A stretch of DNA of 64,000 nt from Zoroaster sp. YZ-2022 (Eukaryota; Echinodermata; Asteroidea; Forcipulatida; Zoroasteridae), in the NCBI GenBank assembly GCA_029582265.1, contig CM055835.1, forward strand, positions 8,795,500-8,859,499, in the 5' to 3' direction. Under the pieces are notes generated by a model. The model searched no databases. It saw only the letters and a program-made list of their open reading frames with translations, and was not told the DNA's origin. The position numbers and the translations under genes are program-made. Below are positions 1 through 10,679 of the stretch, one piece after another; position 1 is the stretch's first letter, and the number at the start of each line of letters is the position of its first letter.

Positions 1-61
1 TGCAAAGCAATTCCCCCTGTGCCCCCCCCCCACCCACTGAAAAAGTCCTGGCTACGCCGCT
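1..61. repeat. Terminal part of a CAG(C/T)GGCGTAGCCA-ended MITE
   Basis: A poly-C tract followed by 'cctggctacgccgctg', read into the window from the left edge. The same kind of end (CAGTGGC-TAGCCA next to G/C homopolymers) bounds the element at 35547-35742, so this is probably the right end of a related short non-autonomous element. The left part lies outside the window. Confidence 0.4.
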
Positions 62-235
62 GACGTAGGCTTAACTCAACTGTAGAAAGGTAGGGATAGT
101 GTAGAAGGGAAGGGATGGTTTTATACGGCGTGAAGTTGATTACTTATTTGACGTTTGACATTCAATATCAAACAAGTAACGGTTACTGGTTTGACATTCG
201 ATTTAATGCATGTCCTATATGGGACAATTGCATTC

Positions 236-1340
236 GGTCAGTTTCTAGTGGTCAGACCCTTTTGGCCGGGCACTGTTAGGTATCAATGTATAGAGGATGA
301 CCCAAGATGATGACCTCAAAGGTCACCTTGACCCGCCATTGGGGTCCTTATATTTTAATTAATTTTTAATATTTTTATTGTCATACAGTGTACATGCCGT
401 TAAAAACGCCCCAAATCAAATGTAATGGTCAGTTTCTAGTGGTCAGACCATTTTGGCCGGGCACTGTTAGGTATCAATGTAAAGAGGATGACCCAAGGAT
501 GACCTCAATAGTCATCTTGACCCGGGCCATTGGGGTCCTTATATTTTTATTAATTTTTAAATATTGTTATTGTCATATACAGTGTACATGCTGTACACGC
601 CCCAAATGTAATGGTCAGTTTCTAGTGGTCAGACCATTTTGGCCGGGCACTGTTAGGTATCAATGTAAAGAGGATTACCCAAGGGTGACCTCAATAGTCA
701 CCTTGACCCGGCCAATGGGGTCCTTATATTTTTTATTAATTTTAAAATATTTACTATGTACAGGGTACATACTGTTAAAAACGCCCCAAATGTAATGGTC
801 AGTTTCTAGTGGTCAGACCCTTTTGGCCGGGCACTGTTAGGTATCAATGTATAGAGGATGACCCAAGGATGACCTCAAAGGTCACATTGACCCGGCCATT
901 GGGGTCCTTATATTTTTTATTAATTTTTTAATATTTTTATTGTCATATATACAGTGTACATGCTGTTAAAAACGCCCCAAATGTAATGGTCAGTTTCTAG
1001 TGGTCAGACCCTTTTGGCCGGGCACTGTTTGGTATCAATGTAAAGAGGATGACCCGAGGATTACCTCAATGGTCACCTTGACCCGGCCATTGGGGTCCTT
1101 ATATTTGTTATTAATGTTTTAATATTATTATTGTCATATATACAGTGTACATGCTGTTAAAACGCCCCAAATGTAATGGTCAGTTTCTAGTGGTCAGACC
1201 GTTTTGGCCAGGCACTGTTAGTATCAATGTAAAGAGGATGACCCAAGTATGACCTCAATGGTCACCTTGACCTGGCCAATGAGGTCCTTATATTTTTATT
1301 AATTTTGAAATATTTTCTATATTTTTATTGTTATACAGTG
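236..1340. repeat. Tandem array, about 188-bp unit, six copies
   Basis: The segment starting GGTCAGTTTCTAGTGGTC recurs at about 236, 427, 613, 797, 988 and 1178, giving units of 184-191 bp. Each unit has a fairly conserved half (GGCCGGGCACTGTTAGG, ACCTTGACCCGGCC) and an AT-rich, length-variable half. The last copy decays near 1340. Open frames across the units arise because some units are close to a multiple of three; the predicted peptide just repeats, so I do not call a gene. Confidence 0.93.
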
Positions 1341-1572
1341 TGTTTAAAAAGGTAATCCAACTTTAAAGGGTTAATATGGCCAGACTATATGTTTACCAGC
1401 AAAAGCATGGTATCATCTTAAAGCAGAAGCTATGTGCTTCCAATGATACCTTGGGTTACATTCCAGGTCAAGCATCATTGAGCACCACTGTCTTGAAATT
1501 GTGGTGCACAATTGCAGTTAGTTCACTTTCCTGCTGAACAAAATCGACACAGATTTATGTTCAATCATTAGA
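1341..1572. other. Unassigned stretch between array and transposase scrap
   Basis: No open frame or repeat recognised. It is moderately AT-rich unique-looking sequence between the 188-bp array and the DDE transposase remnant. Confidence 0.4.
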
Positions 1573-1606
1573 TTGAGTAAATATCAATGGTCAGGCCTAT
1601 CTTCAA

Positions 1607-1770
1607 ATGATCAACGAGGAGGTTGTGCCACAGATGGAGATCCACTTCCAGCGACAGCAAAATGGAATGTTCCGTTATGTGTGGTGGGCTCAAGATGGTG
1701 CACCAGCCCAGGGCGAGTTTGTAAGGGGCGAGATTGTAAGGGGCGAGTTTGCCAGGAGGCGAGTTGACTG
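1607..1770 (+). pseudogene. DDE transposase remnant (IS630/Tc1-like 'DGAPA' motif)
   Basis: The + frame reads ...HFQRQQNGMFRYVWWAQDGAPA. The aromatic-QDGAPA block is the hallmark second-Asp motif of IS630/Tc1/mariner-type DDE transposases (normally followed by H and the rest of the catalytic core). Here it is cut straight after the motif: instead of the expected continuation there are three 15-bp units beginning GGCGAG, giving a GEFVRGEIVRGEFA peptide, then a MITE half. Only about 40 codons of transposase remain and there is no start, so this is a dead fragment. Family is fairly sure from the motif; the subfamily is not determined. Confidence 0.6.
1712..1762. repeat. Three 15-bp units (GGGCGAGxTTGxxAG)
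   Basis: Consecutive copies of roughly GGCGAGTTTGTAAGG with a strict 15-bp period, placed exactly where the transposase homology ends. The GGCGA-GTT core resembles the unit of the GC-rich array at 6344-9246. Confidence 0.7.
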
Positions 1771-1771
1771 G

Positions 1772-1900
1772 CATGCGGTCATATTATCGTTACTGTTGCA
1801 TAAATGAACCAGTAATTTAGTTATTTTGTTCATCTTTAAACTAGAAACACCGACTCCATGTCCTGATGAAAATGTGCTCTGATCATGACGATGTTGTCCC
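1772..1900. mobile_element. Half copy of the CAGGGCATGGAATC foldback MITE
   Basis: The stretch with 'actgttgcataaatgaaccagtaattt' and 'cgactccatgtcctgatgaaaatgtgctctgatca' matches the right half and flank of the two complete copies at 14632-14791 and 33848-34008. The left terminus is missing. Confidence 0.65.
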
Positions 1901-2109
1901 TTAAATTCACAAACTATATAATCTTTTAATCAAACGTTTCCCTTAATACGAATAAGAATACGTCATATCACCCTGCATCGTGTTTCCAACGCACCCTTAG
2001 ACCAGACGATATCCACCAGGGTATCATACAAAGACAATTAATTCCCATCTATATAACCAACCTCATTTTACACACATGACAGTTGAAGTAATTTTGTTGC
2101 AATATAGTA

Positions 2110-2209
2110 ATATGGATTATACAGTTGGAATCTCAGAAGGTATGCAATTAGTATCTCACATCAAGTACAAATTAGTATGGTATTTGTATTAAATCATATT
2201 TTTACATAA
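2110..2209. repeat. Truncated end of a ~1-kb higher-order satellite unit
   Basis: The run from 'acagttggaatctcagaagg' to 'aaatcatattt' is nearly identical to the ends of later satellite units (for example 4165-4250). It is separated from the next unit by the insertion at 2210-3225. Confidence 0.8.
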
Positions 2210-3132
2210 GGCCACATAAAAAAAATTGTTGATCGTCCCTGCCCGACCCTACGAAACCCCCGACCCCCTTTTTTAAATTTTTTTTAAAATCATAGAACGG
2301 CATTTTCAACGATCTTTTCAGTCAAATTTGGCTCCATTCTGCGCTGCGCACACAGTTTGTATTATGCCGAAGCGTCAAACCCCGATCCCACAGGTTTCGA
2401 TCTCACGGCGCGGATTTTTTTCGTATTACATTCGCTATGGGGCCAAGCTGCAAAGCGTGGTACGAAAAAAAAAAATGCCGGCGGTGGTTGGTCCCCGTCG
2501 TCGTGTGCACTGATTCGAGTATATTCACTCGTTTATGCGAGGCAGGGAACCAGACTAGCACAGAGAACTTCATGCTTTCAGTTCACATGTGTTTTCATGC
2601 TGTACAGTCAACCATTCATGATTTTTAACTCGTACTACTCGCTTTCGTGTGGATTTTCCCGAGTAAAATGCCAATTAGAAGTCGCAACAATAGCCCGTGA
2701 GGGCTCCAGCACGACGGTGAAGCGATTGGTTTGCGCAATAGACCTTATGCACATGAAGTCATTTGAGTAGGGCGCCCTCGGCTAGAGGTCAAAGAAGGTT
2801 GCTCATTGGCCCAATCTGTGTGCCGCGCGTGTATAGATGTGCGTTTTCCATTGTTTCATCATCGTTTTACCTCTAAGATGGCGGCGTGATGACGTCAACG
2901 CATAAGGTCTATATCGAGCTTGATGTTTCGATTTCGGATTTTTACGTGGAGTTTTCAGACGGCAAGTTTGACTGGGAGCCATTGTCTGATGATACACGCG
3001 GTACGAAGTCTAGAGTTAATGGGTTTAACAAAACAAGTAAAAACGTTTTTAAAAAACACAAACTTCTGTTTTATAGTGATTCTGATGATTTTTTTAATTT
3101 TTTTATTTCATATTTTGCTATTTAAAAAAAAA

Positions 3133-3164
<32 letters not shown>

Positions 3165-3225
3165 CACCCTCCCACCCCCACCCCCGAAAAAAAAGGACGC
3201 TCAACAATTTTTTTTTGATGTGGCC
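2210..3225. mobile_element. Non-autonomous DNA transposon, Harbinger-like, 1,016 bp, TSD TAA
   Basis: It begins GGCCACATAAAAAAAATTG and ends with the inverted equivalent CAATTTTTTTTTGATGTGGCC, giving terminal inverted repeats of about 27 bp with few mismatches. It is flanked by TAA on both sides (2207-2209 and 3226-3228). The uninterrupted version of the same site occurs in the next satellite unit (about 4250-4265: cacataattatacgg), so insertion is shown directly. A 3-bp TWA duplication with GG-starting inverted ends fits PIF/Harbinger elements; that assignment is inference. No transposase is seen; the interior is GC-richer and contains poly-A and poly-C runs. Confidence 0.8.
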
Positions 3226-6090
3226 TAATTATACGGGCTACAATTAGGTCTGGGCTTAATTTCGTACAGCTGCTAAGTCGGAATAAAAATAAAAATCACT
3301 GGGCTTGAAATTGGGACCTTAGAATGACATCAGTCAGAATAAAAATAAAAAAACACCGGGATTGAACCGGGACCTCCTACTTATAAGCCAAGAGTGTTAT
3401 CCACTAGTAAGACCACTTTCCGTCCTTATGACATTTGTGTTTGAGTTTATTTATAAATCTTTGACATAAACATTAGAATGACATCAGTCAGAATAAATAT
3501 AAAAATACTAGACTCGAGCCTGGGACATGCTGTTGGGCCTGAACTTAGGACCTCCTCACTTACAAGTCAAGAGTCTTATCCACTAGACTACTAGCTGAGC
3601 TTAAGATAATTGTGTTTGAATTTAATTAATTAGAATGACATCAGTCCGAGTAAAAAAAAAGACTTACACTGGGTTTGGAACCTAGGACCTCCTGCTTACA
3701 AGTCAACATCAGTATCCACTAGACCACTTGCTGTCGTTGGTACATTTGCTTTTGAGTTTAATTATAAACCTAGATATAAACCTTAGAATGACATCAGTCA
3801 GAACAAAATAAAAAACATTGGGCTTGGAACTCAGGACCTCCTACTTATTAGTCAAGAGTCTTATCCACTAGACCACTTGCTGTGCTTGAAATAGTTGTAT
3901 TTGAGTTTAATTATATACCTCTTTTTTATTTAATGTGTTAACACTAGTGTCATAATTATAGACTCTTTCTTAATCTAGTGTTTATATCATTAAGTAAGCA
4001 TATGATTACTGTTATTTCTTTTAAGTCCATATCCCATGAACTGACTTCCAGATAGAGGGTGCTAAATTTCCAAGTATAGACTTTGAGGTTTATATATTAG
4101 ATATTCCGGGGTGGTGGTGGGGTGACCATGGCTCAACTGGTTAACCCACTGTGAGATGGAAAACAGTTGGAATCTCAGAAGGTATGCAATTAGTATCTCA
4201 CATCAAGTACAAATTAGTATGGTATTTGTATTAAATCATATTTTTCACATAATTATACGGCCTACAATTAGGTCTGGGCTTAATTTCAGAGCTGCTAAGT
4301 CAGAATAAAAAAAAAATCACTGGGCTTGAAATTGGGACCTTAGAATGACATCAGTCAGAATAAAATTAAAAACACCGGGATTGAACTCAGGACCTCCTAC
4401 TTATAAGACAAGAGTGTTAGAATGACATCAGTCAGAATAAAATTAAAAATACTAGACTCTAGCCCAGACATCCTGGGCTCGAACTTAGACCTCCTACTAC
4501 AAGTCAAGATTCTTATCCACTAGACCACCTAGCTGCGCTTAAGATAATAGTGTTTGAGTTTAATTAATTAGAATGACATCAGTCCGAGTAAAAAAAACAA
4601 CATTAGACTGGGTTTGAACCTAGGACCTCCTGCTTACAAGTCAACATCAGTATCCACTAGACCACTTGTTGACGTTGGGACATATGCGTTTGAGTTTAAT
4701 TATAAACCTTAGATATAAACCCTTAGAATGACATCAGTCAGAATAAAAAAAAAACTCTGTGCTTGAACTCAGGACCTCCTACTTATTAGTCAAGAGTCTA
4801 ACCCACTAGACCACTTGCTGTGCTTGAAATAGTTGTATTTGAGTTTAATTATATACCTACTTTTTTATTTAATGTGTTAACACTAGTGTCATAATTATAG
4901 ACTCTTTTCAATCTATTGTTTATATCATTAAGTAAGCATATGATTACTGTTATTTCTTTAAGTCCCATATCCCATGAACTGACTTCCAGACAGAGAGGTG
5001 CAATTTCCCCAAGTATAGACTTTGAGGAAGTTTATATATTAGAAATTCCGGGGTGTGTGGTGGTGACCAAAGGGCTCAACTGGTTAACCCACTGTGAGAT
5101 GGAAACAGTTGCTGGAATCTCTAGAAGGTATGCAATAAGTATCTCACATCAAGTACACAAATTAGTATGGTATTTGTATGAATTATCACTTTTTCACATA
5201 ATAATATATACGGGCTACAATTAGGAATCTTGGGGCTTAATTTCATATAGAGCTGCTAAGTCAGAATAAAAATAAAAATCACTGGGCTTTGAAATTGGGA
5301 CCTGAATTACATCAGTCAGAATATAAAATTAAAACACCGGGATTGAACCTAGGACCAGACCCTACTTATAAGACAAGAGTGTTAGAATGACATCAGTCAG
5401 AATAAAATTAAAAAAAAAGGATACTAGACTTCCCTAGCCTAGGACATCCTGCTGGGCTCAAACTTAGGGACCTCCTACTTACAAGTCAAGATTCTTATCC
5501 ACTAGGACCACTGTGCTTAAGATAATAGTGTTTGAGTTTAATTAATTAGAATGACATCAGTCCGAGTAAAAAAAAACATTAGACCGGGCTTGAACCTAGG
5601 ACCTCCCTCCTACACAAGTCAACATCAGTATCCACTAGACCACTTTGCTGTCGTAAAGGGACATATGCGTGCTTGGAGTTTAATTATAAACCTTAGATAT
5701 AAACCTAGAATGACATCAGTCAGAATAAAATAATAAAACTCTGTGCTTTGAACTCCAGGACCTCCTACTTATTAGTCGAGAGTCTAACCCACTGTAGACC
5801 ACTTGTTGTGCTTGAAATTGTTGTATTTGGAGCTAATTATAATACTCTTTTTATTTAATGTGTGTAACACTAGTGTCATAATTATAGACCTTTTCTTAAT
5901 CTATTGTTTATATCATTAAGTAAGCATATGATTACTGTTATTTCTTTTTAAGTCCATATCCCATGAGCTGACTTCCAGATAGAGGGTGCAAACTTTCCCC
6001 AAGTATAGACTTTGGAGGTTTATATATTGTGAAATTCAAGCTTCTGTGGTGGGGCGAAAGTGGCTCAATTGGTTAACCCACTGTGAGATG
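3226..6090. repeat. Higher-order satellite: three ~0.9-1.0-kb units of ~155-bp subunits
   Basis: Three successive large units start with 'attatacgggctacaattagg' (about 3229, 4251 and 5203) and end with 'cccactgtgagatggaaa(c)agtt(gc)tggaatctc'. Each contains about four subunits beginning 'ttagaatgacatcagtc(a/c)ga' spaced about 155 bp (for example 3473, 3630, 3784). The third unit diverges near 6090 and a fourth partial copy of the 'gtgagatggaaac' end continues to about 6340. No gene is present. Confidence 0.9.
3340..5830 (-). repeat. Tandem tRNA-like (SINE-head) sequences inside the satellite
   Basis: Read on the minus strand, most subunits contain GTGGTCTAGTGGATAA (fits a pol III A box), then CTTGACTTATAAG or CTTGACTTGTAAG, then AGGTCC-x-GTTCAAxCCC (fits a B box). 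Examples lie near 3340-3415, 3500-3595, 3665-3735, 3815-3885, 4480-4545, 4605-4670, 4755-4820, 5455-5515, 5580-5645 and 5745-5810. The anticodon stems pair poorly and there is no good acceptor stem, so these are tRNA-derived SINE heads that have become part of a satellite, not functional tRNA genes. Confidence 0.7.
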
Positions 6091-6343
6091 GAAACCTAAA
6101 TTTACCCCTAACATGGGTTTCAAGACCCACCGTAGTCCAGAGTTCTGTTTTCCCTTTTTTTCCACAAACACTCTCCTAAAGACTTTTGAGGTATATGGCA
6201 CAGAAAATTTTGGGGTGGTGGTGGCATCAAGGGCTGAACTGGTTAACCCACTGGTTAACTCCACTGTGAGATAGAAACTGAAATTGCCCAGATGTGTTCA
6301 AGACCCACCGTGGTACAGAGTTTTAACTTTTCCGTAAAACCAT

Positions 6344-9246
6344 GACCCCGGGCGAGGCTGCCGGGCGAAGTACCATGGGCTCAGCGAAGTCGCCCGGCGA
6401 AGTTCGCCCCGCAAAGGGGCGAAGCCCGGGCCCGGGCGAAGCCCGCCGCGAAGTCGGCCCGGCGAAGTTCCCCCGCAAAAGCTTCGGCCAGTTCGCCCGG
6501 CGAAGTTCGCCGGCGAATTCGCCGCAGTTCGCTCGCGAGTTCGCCCGGCGAAGTTCGCCATGAAGTCGCCCGGGCGAAGTTCGCTTTCGGGCGAATTCGC
6601 CATGAACATTGGCGCCGCAAAGTTCGTTCGGGCGAAGCTCCCGGCAGTTCGCCGCGAAGCCGGCCGCGAAGTTCGCCCCGGGAATGTCGCCGCAAAAGCC
6701 CGGGGCCTGCGAGCCTCAAAGCTCATGAGCTCGCCCAAGAAGTTCGGTCAAGTTGGGGCTCGCTGTTGGGGGCCCGGCGAAGTTCGCTGGCGCAAAGTTC
6801 GCCTGGCGAAGCTCGCCGGGCGTAGTTCTTTCTCGGCGAAGTTCGCCAAGGTCGGAGCCCCGGCGAAAGTTCGCTCGGGCGAAGTTCGCCTCGAGCGCCG
6901 CGAGTTCGCCCATGGTTCACCAGCGAAGTCCCCGGCGAAGTTCGCCGTTCGCAGCGTAGGGGCCTTTTCGCTTTCCGAAGTTTCCGGGCTTCGGGCGAAG
7001 CCTGCCCGCGGTGTTTGGGCGAAGTTTCGCTGGCGAAGTTCGCCCCGGGCTTTCCCCCGCGAAGCGCCCAAGTTGGGCCCGGGGCTTTGGGGGCGTAGTT
7101 CGCCCCGATTGCCGGCGAAGCCTGCCGAAGTAGCTTTCGCCGGGCGAAGTTCGCCCGCGCCCGCGAAGTTCGACCTTCCGGCGAAATTGCCCGGGCGAAG
7201 CCCGCCCGCGAAGTTCGCTTCGCGAGTTCGCCCGGCGAAGTTCCCGCTGGCGAAGCGCCGGCTTTCCTCGCGAAGCCGCTGGCGAAGTTCCGCCCGCGAA
7301 GCCCGCCGCTGGGCTTCCGCGGGTCCCCCGGCGAAGTCGGGCCTGGGCGAAGTTCGGCTCGCGAAAGCCCGCTCAAAGCGGGGGCGAAGCCCCCTTCTGG
7401 GCCCGGCGAAGTTGCCGAGTTCGTCGGGCAATTTGGCGAAGTTCGCCGCCGCTCCCCGGGGTTGCCCAAGGTTCCGGGCGAAGCCCGCTGGCGAAGTTCG
7501 CCCGGCGTAGTTCGCCCGGGCGGAAGCCGCTTCCGGCGGCCCCCGGGGCGAAGTTCGCCGCGAGTTCAAGGTTCCCGCGAAGGTTTGGCTAGCGCCGCGA
7601 AGTTCGCTTTCGCGTCGCCCGGCTTTCACGCGAGCTCGCCATGAAGTTCGCTTCGCGAAGCCCGCCCGGCGAACCCGCGAAGTTCGCTGGCGAGGGGGCT
7701 AATTTCCCCCGTCATGAAGTTCGCTGGCGAAGCTCGCCGGCGAGTTCGCCATGGCTCGCCCGCGAAATTGCCCCTGGGCGAAGTTCGCCCGCGAAGTTTC
7801 GCCTGGCAGCCCGCGGAAGCCCCGCCCGGCGAAGTCGCCTGGGCGCAGTTGCCCGCGAACCCCGGGGCGAAAGTTCGCCTGGCGAAGTTCGCCCGGGCGA
7901 AGCTCGCTGGGCGAAGTTCGTCGCTGCTCGCCCGGGCGAAGTTCCCGCTTTCGGCGCGTAGTTGCGTTTGGCGAAGTTCCCTCGTCATTAGTGTTGCCGC
8001 GAAGCCCGCCGGGCGAACGCTGGCTCCCCCCTTTTAAAGTTCCCCTGTTCCCCCGGCAAAATTGGGGCGGTTGGGAGCCCGCGAAGTTTCGCCGGGGTTC
8101 CCCCCTTCGGGCGAAGCTCGAGCCCCCGCGTAGTTCGCCGCGAGTTCCCCCCGGCGAGCTCCGGCGAAGCCCCCGTTCGCTGGCGTAGTTTCGCCCGGGC
8201 GAAGTTGCCCTGGCGAGTTCCCCGGCTGGGCCCCGGGGCGAAGCTGCCTTCGGCGAAGTTCGGGCCGGGCGAAGTTCGCCGCGAGTCGCCCCGGGCGAGC
8301 TCGCTTCGCGAAGTTCGCCCGGCGAACGCTGGCGAAGTTCGCCCCAAGCTTCGGCGAAGTTCGCCTGGGCGAAGCCTGCCCGGGGCCCGAAGCTCCGGCC
8401 ATGAAGTTCGCCCGCGAAGGCCATGAAGTTTTCGCCCGGGCAGAAGCCTCGGCCCTGGGCGTTCGCCCGCGAAGTCCCAAGGGAAACGCCCCGGCGAAGC
8501 CTGGCTACGAAGCTGTCAGCGAAGCCGCAGTTGCCCGGGGCAAAGTTCGCTCGCCAGGCTCGCCTGGCGAAGTTCCGCAAAGCGCCCGCGAAGCCTGCCT
8601 GGCGAGCCTGCCCGGCGTTGCCTGGCGAGTTTCGCCTTTCCGGCGAGTTCGCCTGGCGAGTTGCCGGACCCGCCCGCGAAGTGCCAAGCGCCCGGCGAGT
8701 TCGCTGGCGAAGCCCGTCAAGCGTAGTTCGCCCGGGCGAGTTCGCCCGGCGAAGTCAGCTGGCGAAGCCTCGAGCCCGCGTAGTTCGCCTGGCGAGCCCC
8801 GCCCTGAAAGTTCGCCCCGGCGAGTTCCTGGCGGTTCGCCGGGGGCCGCGAGTTCGCCGCGAAATTTGGCTGGGCGAGTTCGCCCGCTGGTTCAAAGCCT
8901 GGCGGAGTTCGCCCGCAGTTCGCCGGGCGAGTTCGCCCGGGGCGAAGCTCGTCATGAAGCCCGCCGCGAAGTTTCGGTTCGCCCGGCGAGTTCGCCGCGA
9001 AGTTCGCCCAAGCAGTTCGCTTTCGCGAAGTTCGCCCGCGAAGCTCGCTTGGCGAAGCCCGCCTGCCAGTTCGCCAGGCGAAGCCCGGGAAGTTCGCTTG
9101 GGCGAAGCCCGCCTGGCGAAGTTCGCCCGCAGTTCGCCTGGTGCCAGTTCCCGCCGGCGCAAGTCGGCCGCGAAGCCCGCCCGGCAAAGTTCGCCCGCGT
9201 AGTTCCCGGGCCTCCGCGGCGAGTTCGCCGCGAAGTTCGCCGGCTA
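6344..9246. repeat. GC-rich degenerate array of the palindrome GGCGAAGTTCGCC
   Basis: About 2.9 kb made almost wholly of variants of (GC)CCGGGCGAAGTTCGCC with a slippery 12-15-bp period. The core GGCGAA-G-TTCGCC is a perfect 6+1+6 palindrome. Composition jumps from about 35% GC in the flanks to well over 60%. The unit has no stop codon in several frames on either strand, so hundreds of codons stay open in up to six frames; peptides are Arg/Pro/Ala/Ser/Gly-rich or ANFAG/GELRP/RTSPG repeats. This is the signature of a stop-free minisatellite rather than genes. The left edge abuts the decayed satellite and the right edge the TNP2-type fragment. Confidence 0.93.
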
Positions 9247-9900
9247 GCCTCAAGGAAGTTGGTTTATATGTTGAAAAAGATGGCAGCAGTGTTAACTTAA
9301 AGGCGATCTCTTTCAGTCGGCTGGCGGACAACTTGGCAGCACATGGAATTGGGGGCTTTCAAGAAAGTTTCAACACAGAGCGTTTGTAGATATTGCATGA
9401 CCACCAAGAACACCATGAAAGACCATTTCCGTGACACAGATGTTGTTTTAAGAAGGAAGGACTCATACAACCAACAAGCAAAATTAGCAACTCAAATGCC
9501 TGATGTTGCACGTGTGTATGGTATCAAGAGAGAAAGTCCGCTTAACCAACTTGAACATTTTCATGTCATTCATGGCTTACCACCAGATATTGCTCATGAT
9601 TTTTTGAAGGAATAGTTCCGGACGTTATTGACAAAGTAATTCGTCACTGTGTCAGGGAAGAATATTTCAACCTAGAGTTTTTAAACGAACAAGTAGACAA
9701 CTTTCCGTATCATGGGACTGACAAAACAAACAAACCATCTAAAATGGCTACACAACTAGGGAAATTTAAAGTTAAACAAAAGCTGTTCAGGCTTGGTGTT
9801 TTCTTCTGTCTTTACCACTCATGGTAGGTGATAGAGTACCAGTAGATGACAGAGTGTGGGCAGTATTGCTGCTTCTTGAAGATGTTTTGCAAGTTTGTAC
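9247..9900 (+). pseudogene. TNP2-type (CACTA/En-Spm-like) transposase fragment, frameshifted
   Basis: Starting right at the end of the GC array, three frames joined by single-base shifts read LKEVGLYVEKDGSS...RLADNLAAHGIGGFQESFNTERL, then CRYCMTTKNTMKDHF...YNQQ...YGIKRESPLNQLEHFHVIHGLPPDIAHDFLKE, then IVPDVIDKVIRH...LPLMVGDRVPVDDRVW. The DNLAxHxLGGFxESF, CRYC and GLPPDIxHDxLEG blocks are typical of TNP2/En-Spm-like transposases found in many invertebrate genomes. Frameshifts fall near 9388, 9612 and 9780. N- and C-termini are missing. Homology ends near 9900 where the antiparallel Tc1 fragment begins. Family assignment is from remembered motifs. Confidence 0.6.
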
Positions 9901-9904
9901 CTCA

Positions 9905-10337
9905 TATCATTGTTGGGTCCATCCCACATGGTCACGAGCCCAGTTGAGACGGATTCTTCTGTGAGCAGGGGTTAATGGGATGCATTGCAGTGGCCTCCTG
10001 GCATGCATGTCGGCTCTGTGAAGTCGGTTACGGATGGTTTGATTCGAAACAGTCACCCCAGTTGCAGCAGCGAATTGTGATTGAGTCTGCGAGCACTACT
10101 GAAGCGGTTGCGACGACAAAGAGTCACTAAGTAGCGGTCATTCCTCAGTTGTTGCTGATGGGCGGCCAGTACGGGGTCTCTCTGAGTATCGCCCTGTCTC
10201 CCGGTGTCGTTGGTTAGCGCGACTGATGACACTGTGAGACACACCCATCATCTCAGCTACTCGTCGCTGGCTGAAGCCAGCGTCCAGCATCCCATGGCTC
10301 GTGCAACCTCTACTTCACTCAAGTGGCGTCTAGGCAT
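9905..10337 (-). pseudogene. Tc1-like transposase N-terminal fragment, frameshifted
   Basis: On the minus strand from ATG at 10337 it reads MPRRHLSEVEVARAMG, then after one frameshift MLDAGFSQRRVAEMMGVSHSV...QRHRETGRYSERPRTGRPSATT, then after another NDRYLVTLCRRNRFSSARRLN and finally RLHRADMHARRP...HRRIRLNWARDHVGW. This is the paired helix-turn-helix DNA-binding half of a Tc1/mariner transposase with a GRPSATT linker, ending just before the usual 'xxVxFSDES' catalytic start. At least three frameshifts and loss of the DDE core make it non-functional. It lies directly against the TNP2-type remnant, so one probably inserted in the other. Confidence 0.75.
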
Positions 10338-10679
10338 CTCTCTTGTCAGAATACTGCCTGAGCTTGGTGGGAAATGCAAGGAAAAGCACTTGCATGGACT
10401 TTGTACCACTTTATGTGGTCAGCTGACACAACAAAAACACCCATTTTCAGGTTGTGACAAGTTTAGAAAGAAGTTATGCAACAATTTAAACAAACCACAT
10501 GTGAAATCGATTACTGTGTCTTGGAGGTCATACAGGACATTCATATGTAGGCATTTTCTTGTCCTTAATATGTGCTATAAAGAAAATATGTTAAAAAAAA
10601 AAAGTGGTCATTAACATTGTTTGATGAGTGTATTTTGTTTACTTTACTATTTTATTTTACTGTTTTCTGTTTCTGCCAG

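Noticed and set aside
388..795. 135-codon + frame over the 188-bp array
   Set aside because: The peptide simply repeats with the tandem unit and breaks in other units whose length is not a multiple of three.
2328..2770. Frames of 61-137 codons in the 2.2-3.2-kb region
   Set aside because: They lie inside a non-autonomous transposon with inverted ends and show no recognisable protein motif.
6298..9331. Long overlapping open frames on both strands (up to about 316 codons)
   Set aside because: They are produced by a stop-free GC-rich short repeat; peptides are repetitive in every frame, with no start context, splice signals or homology.
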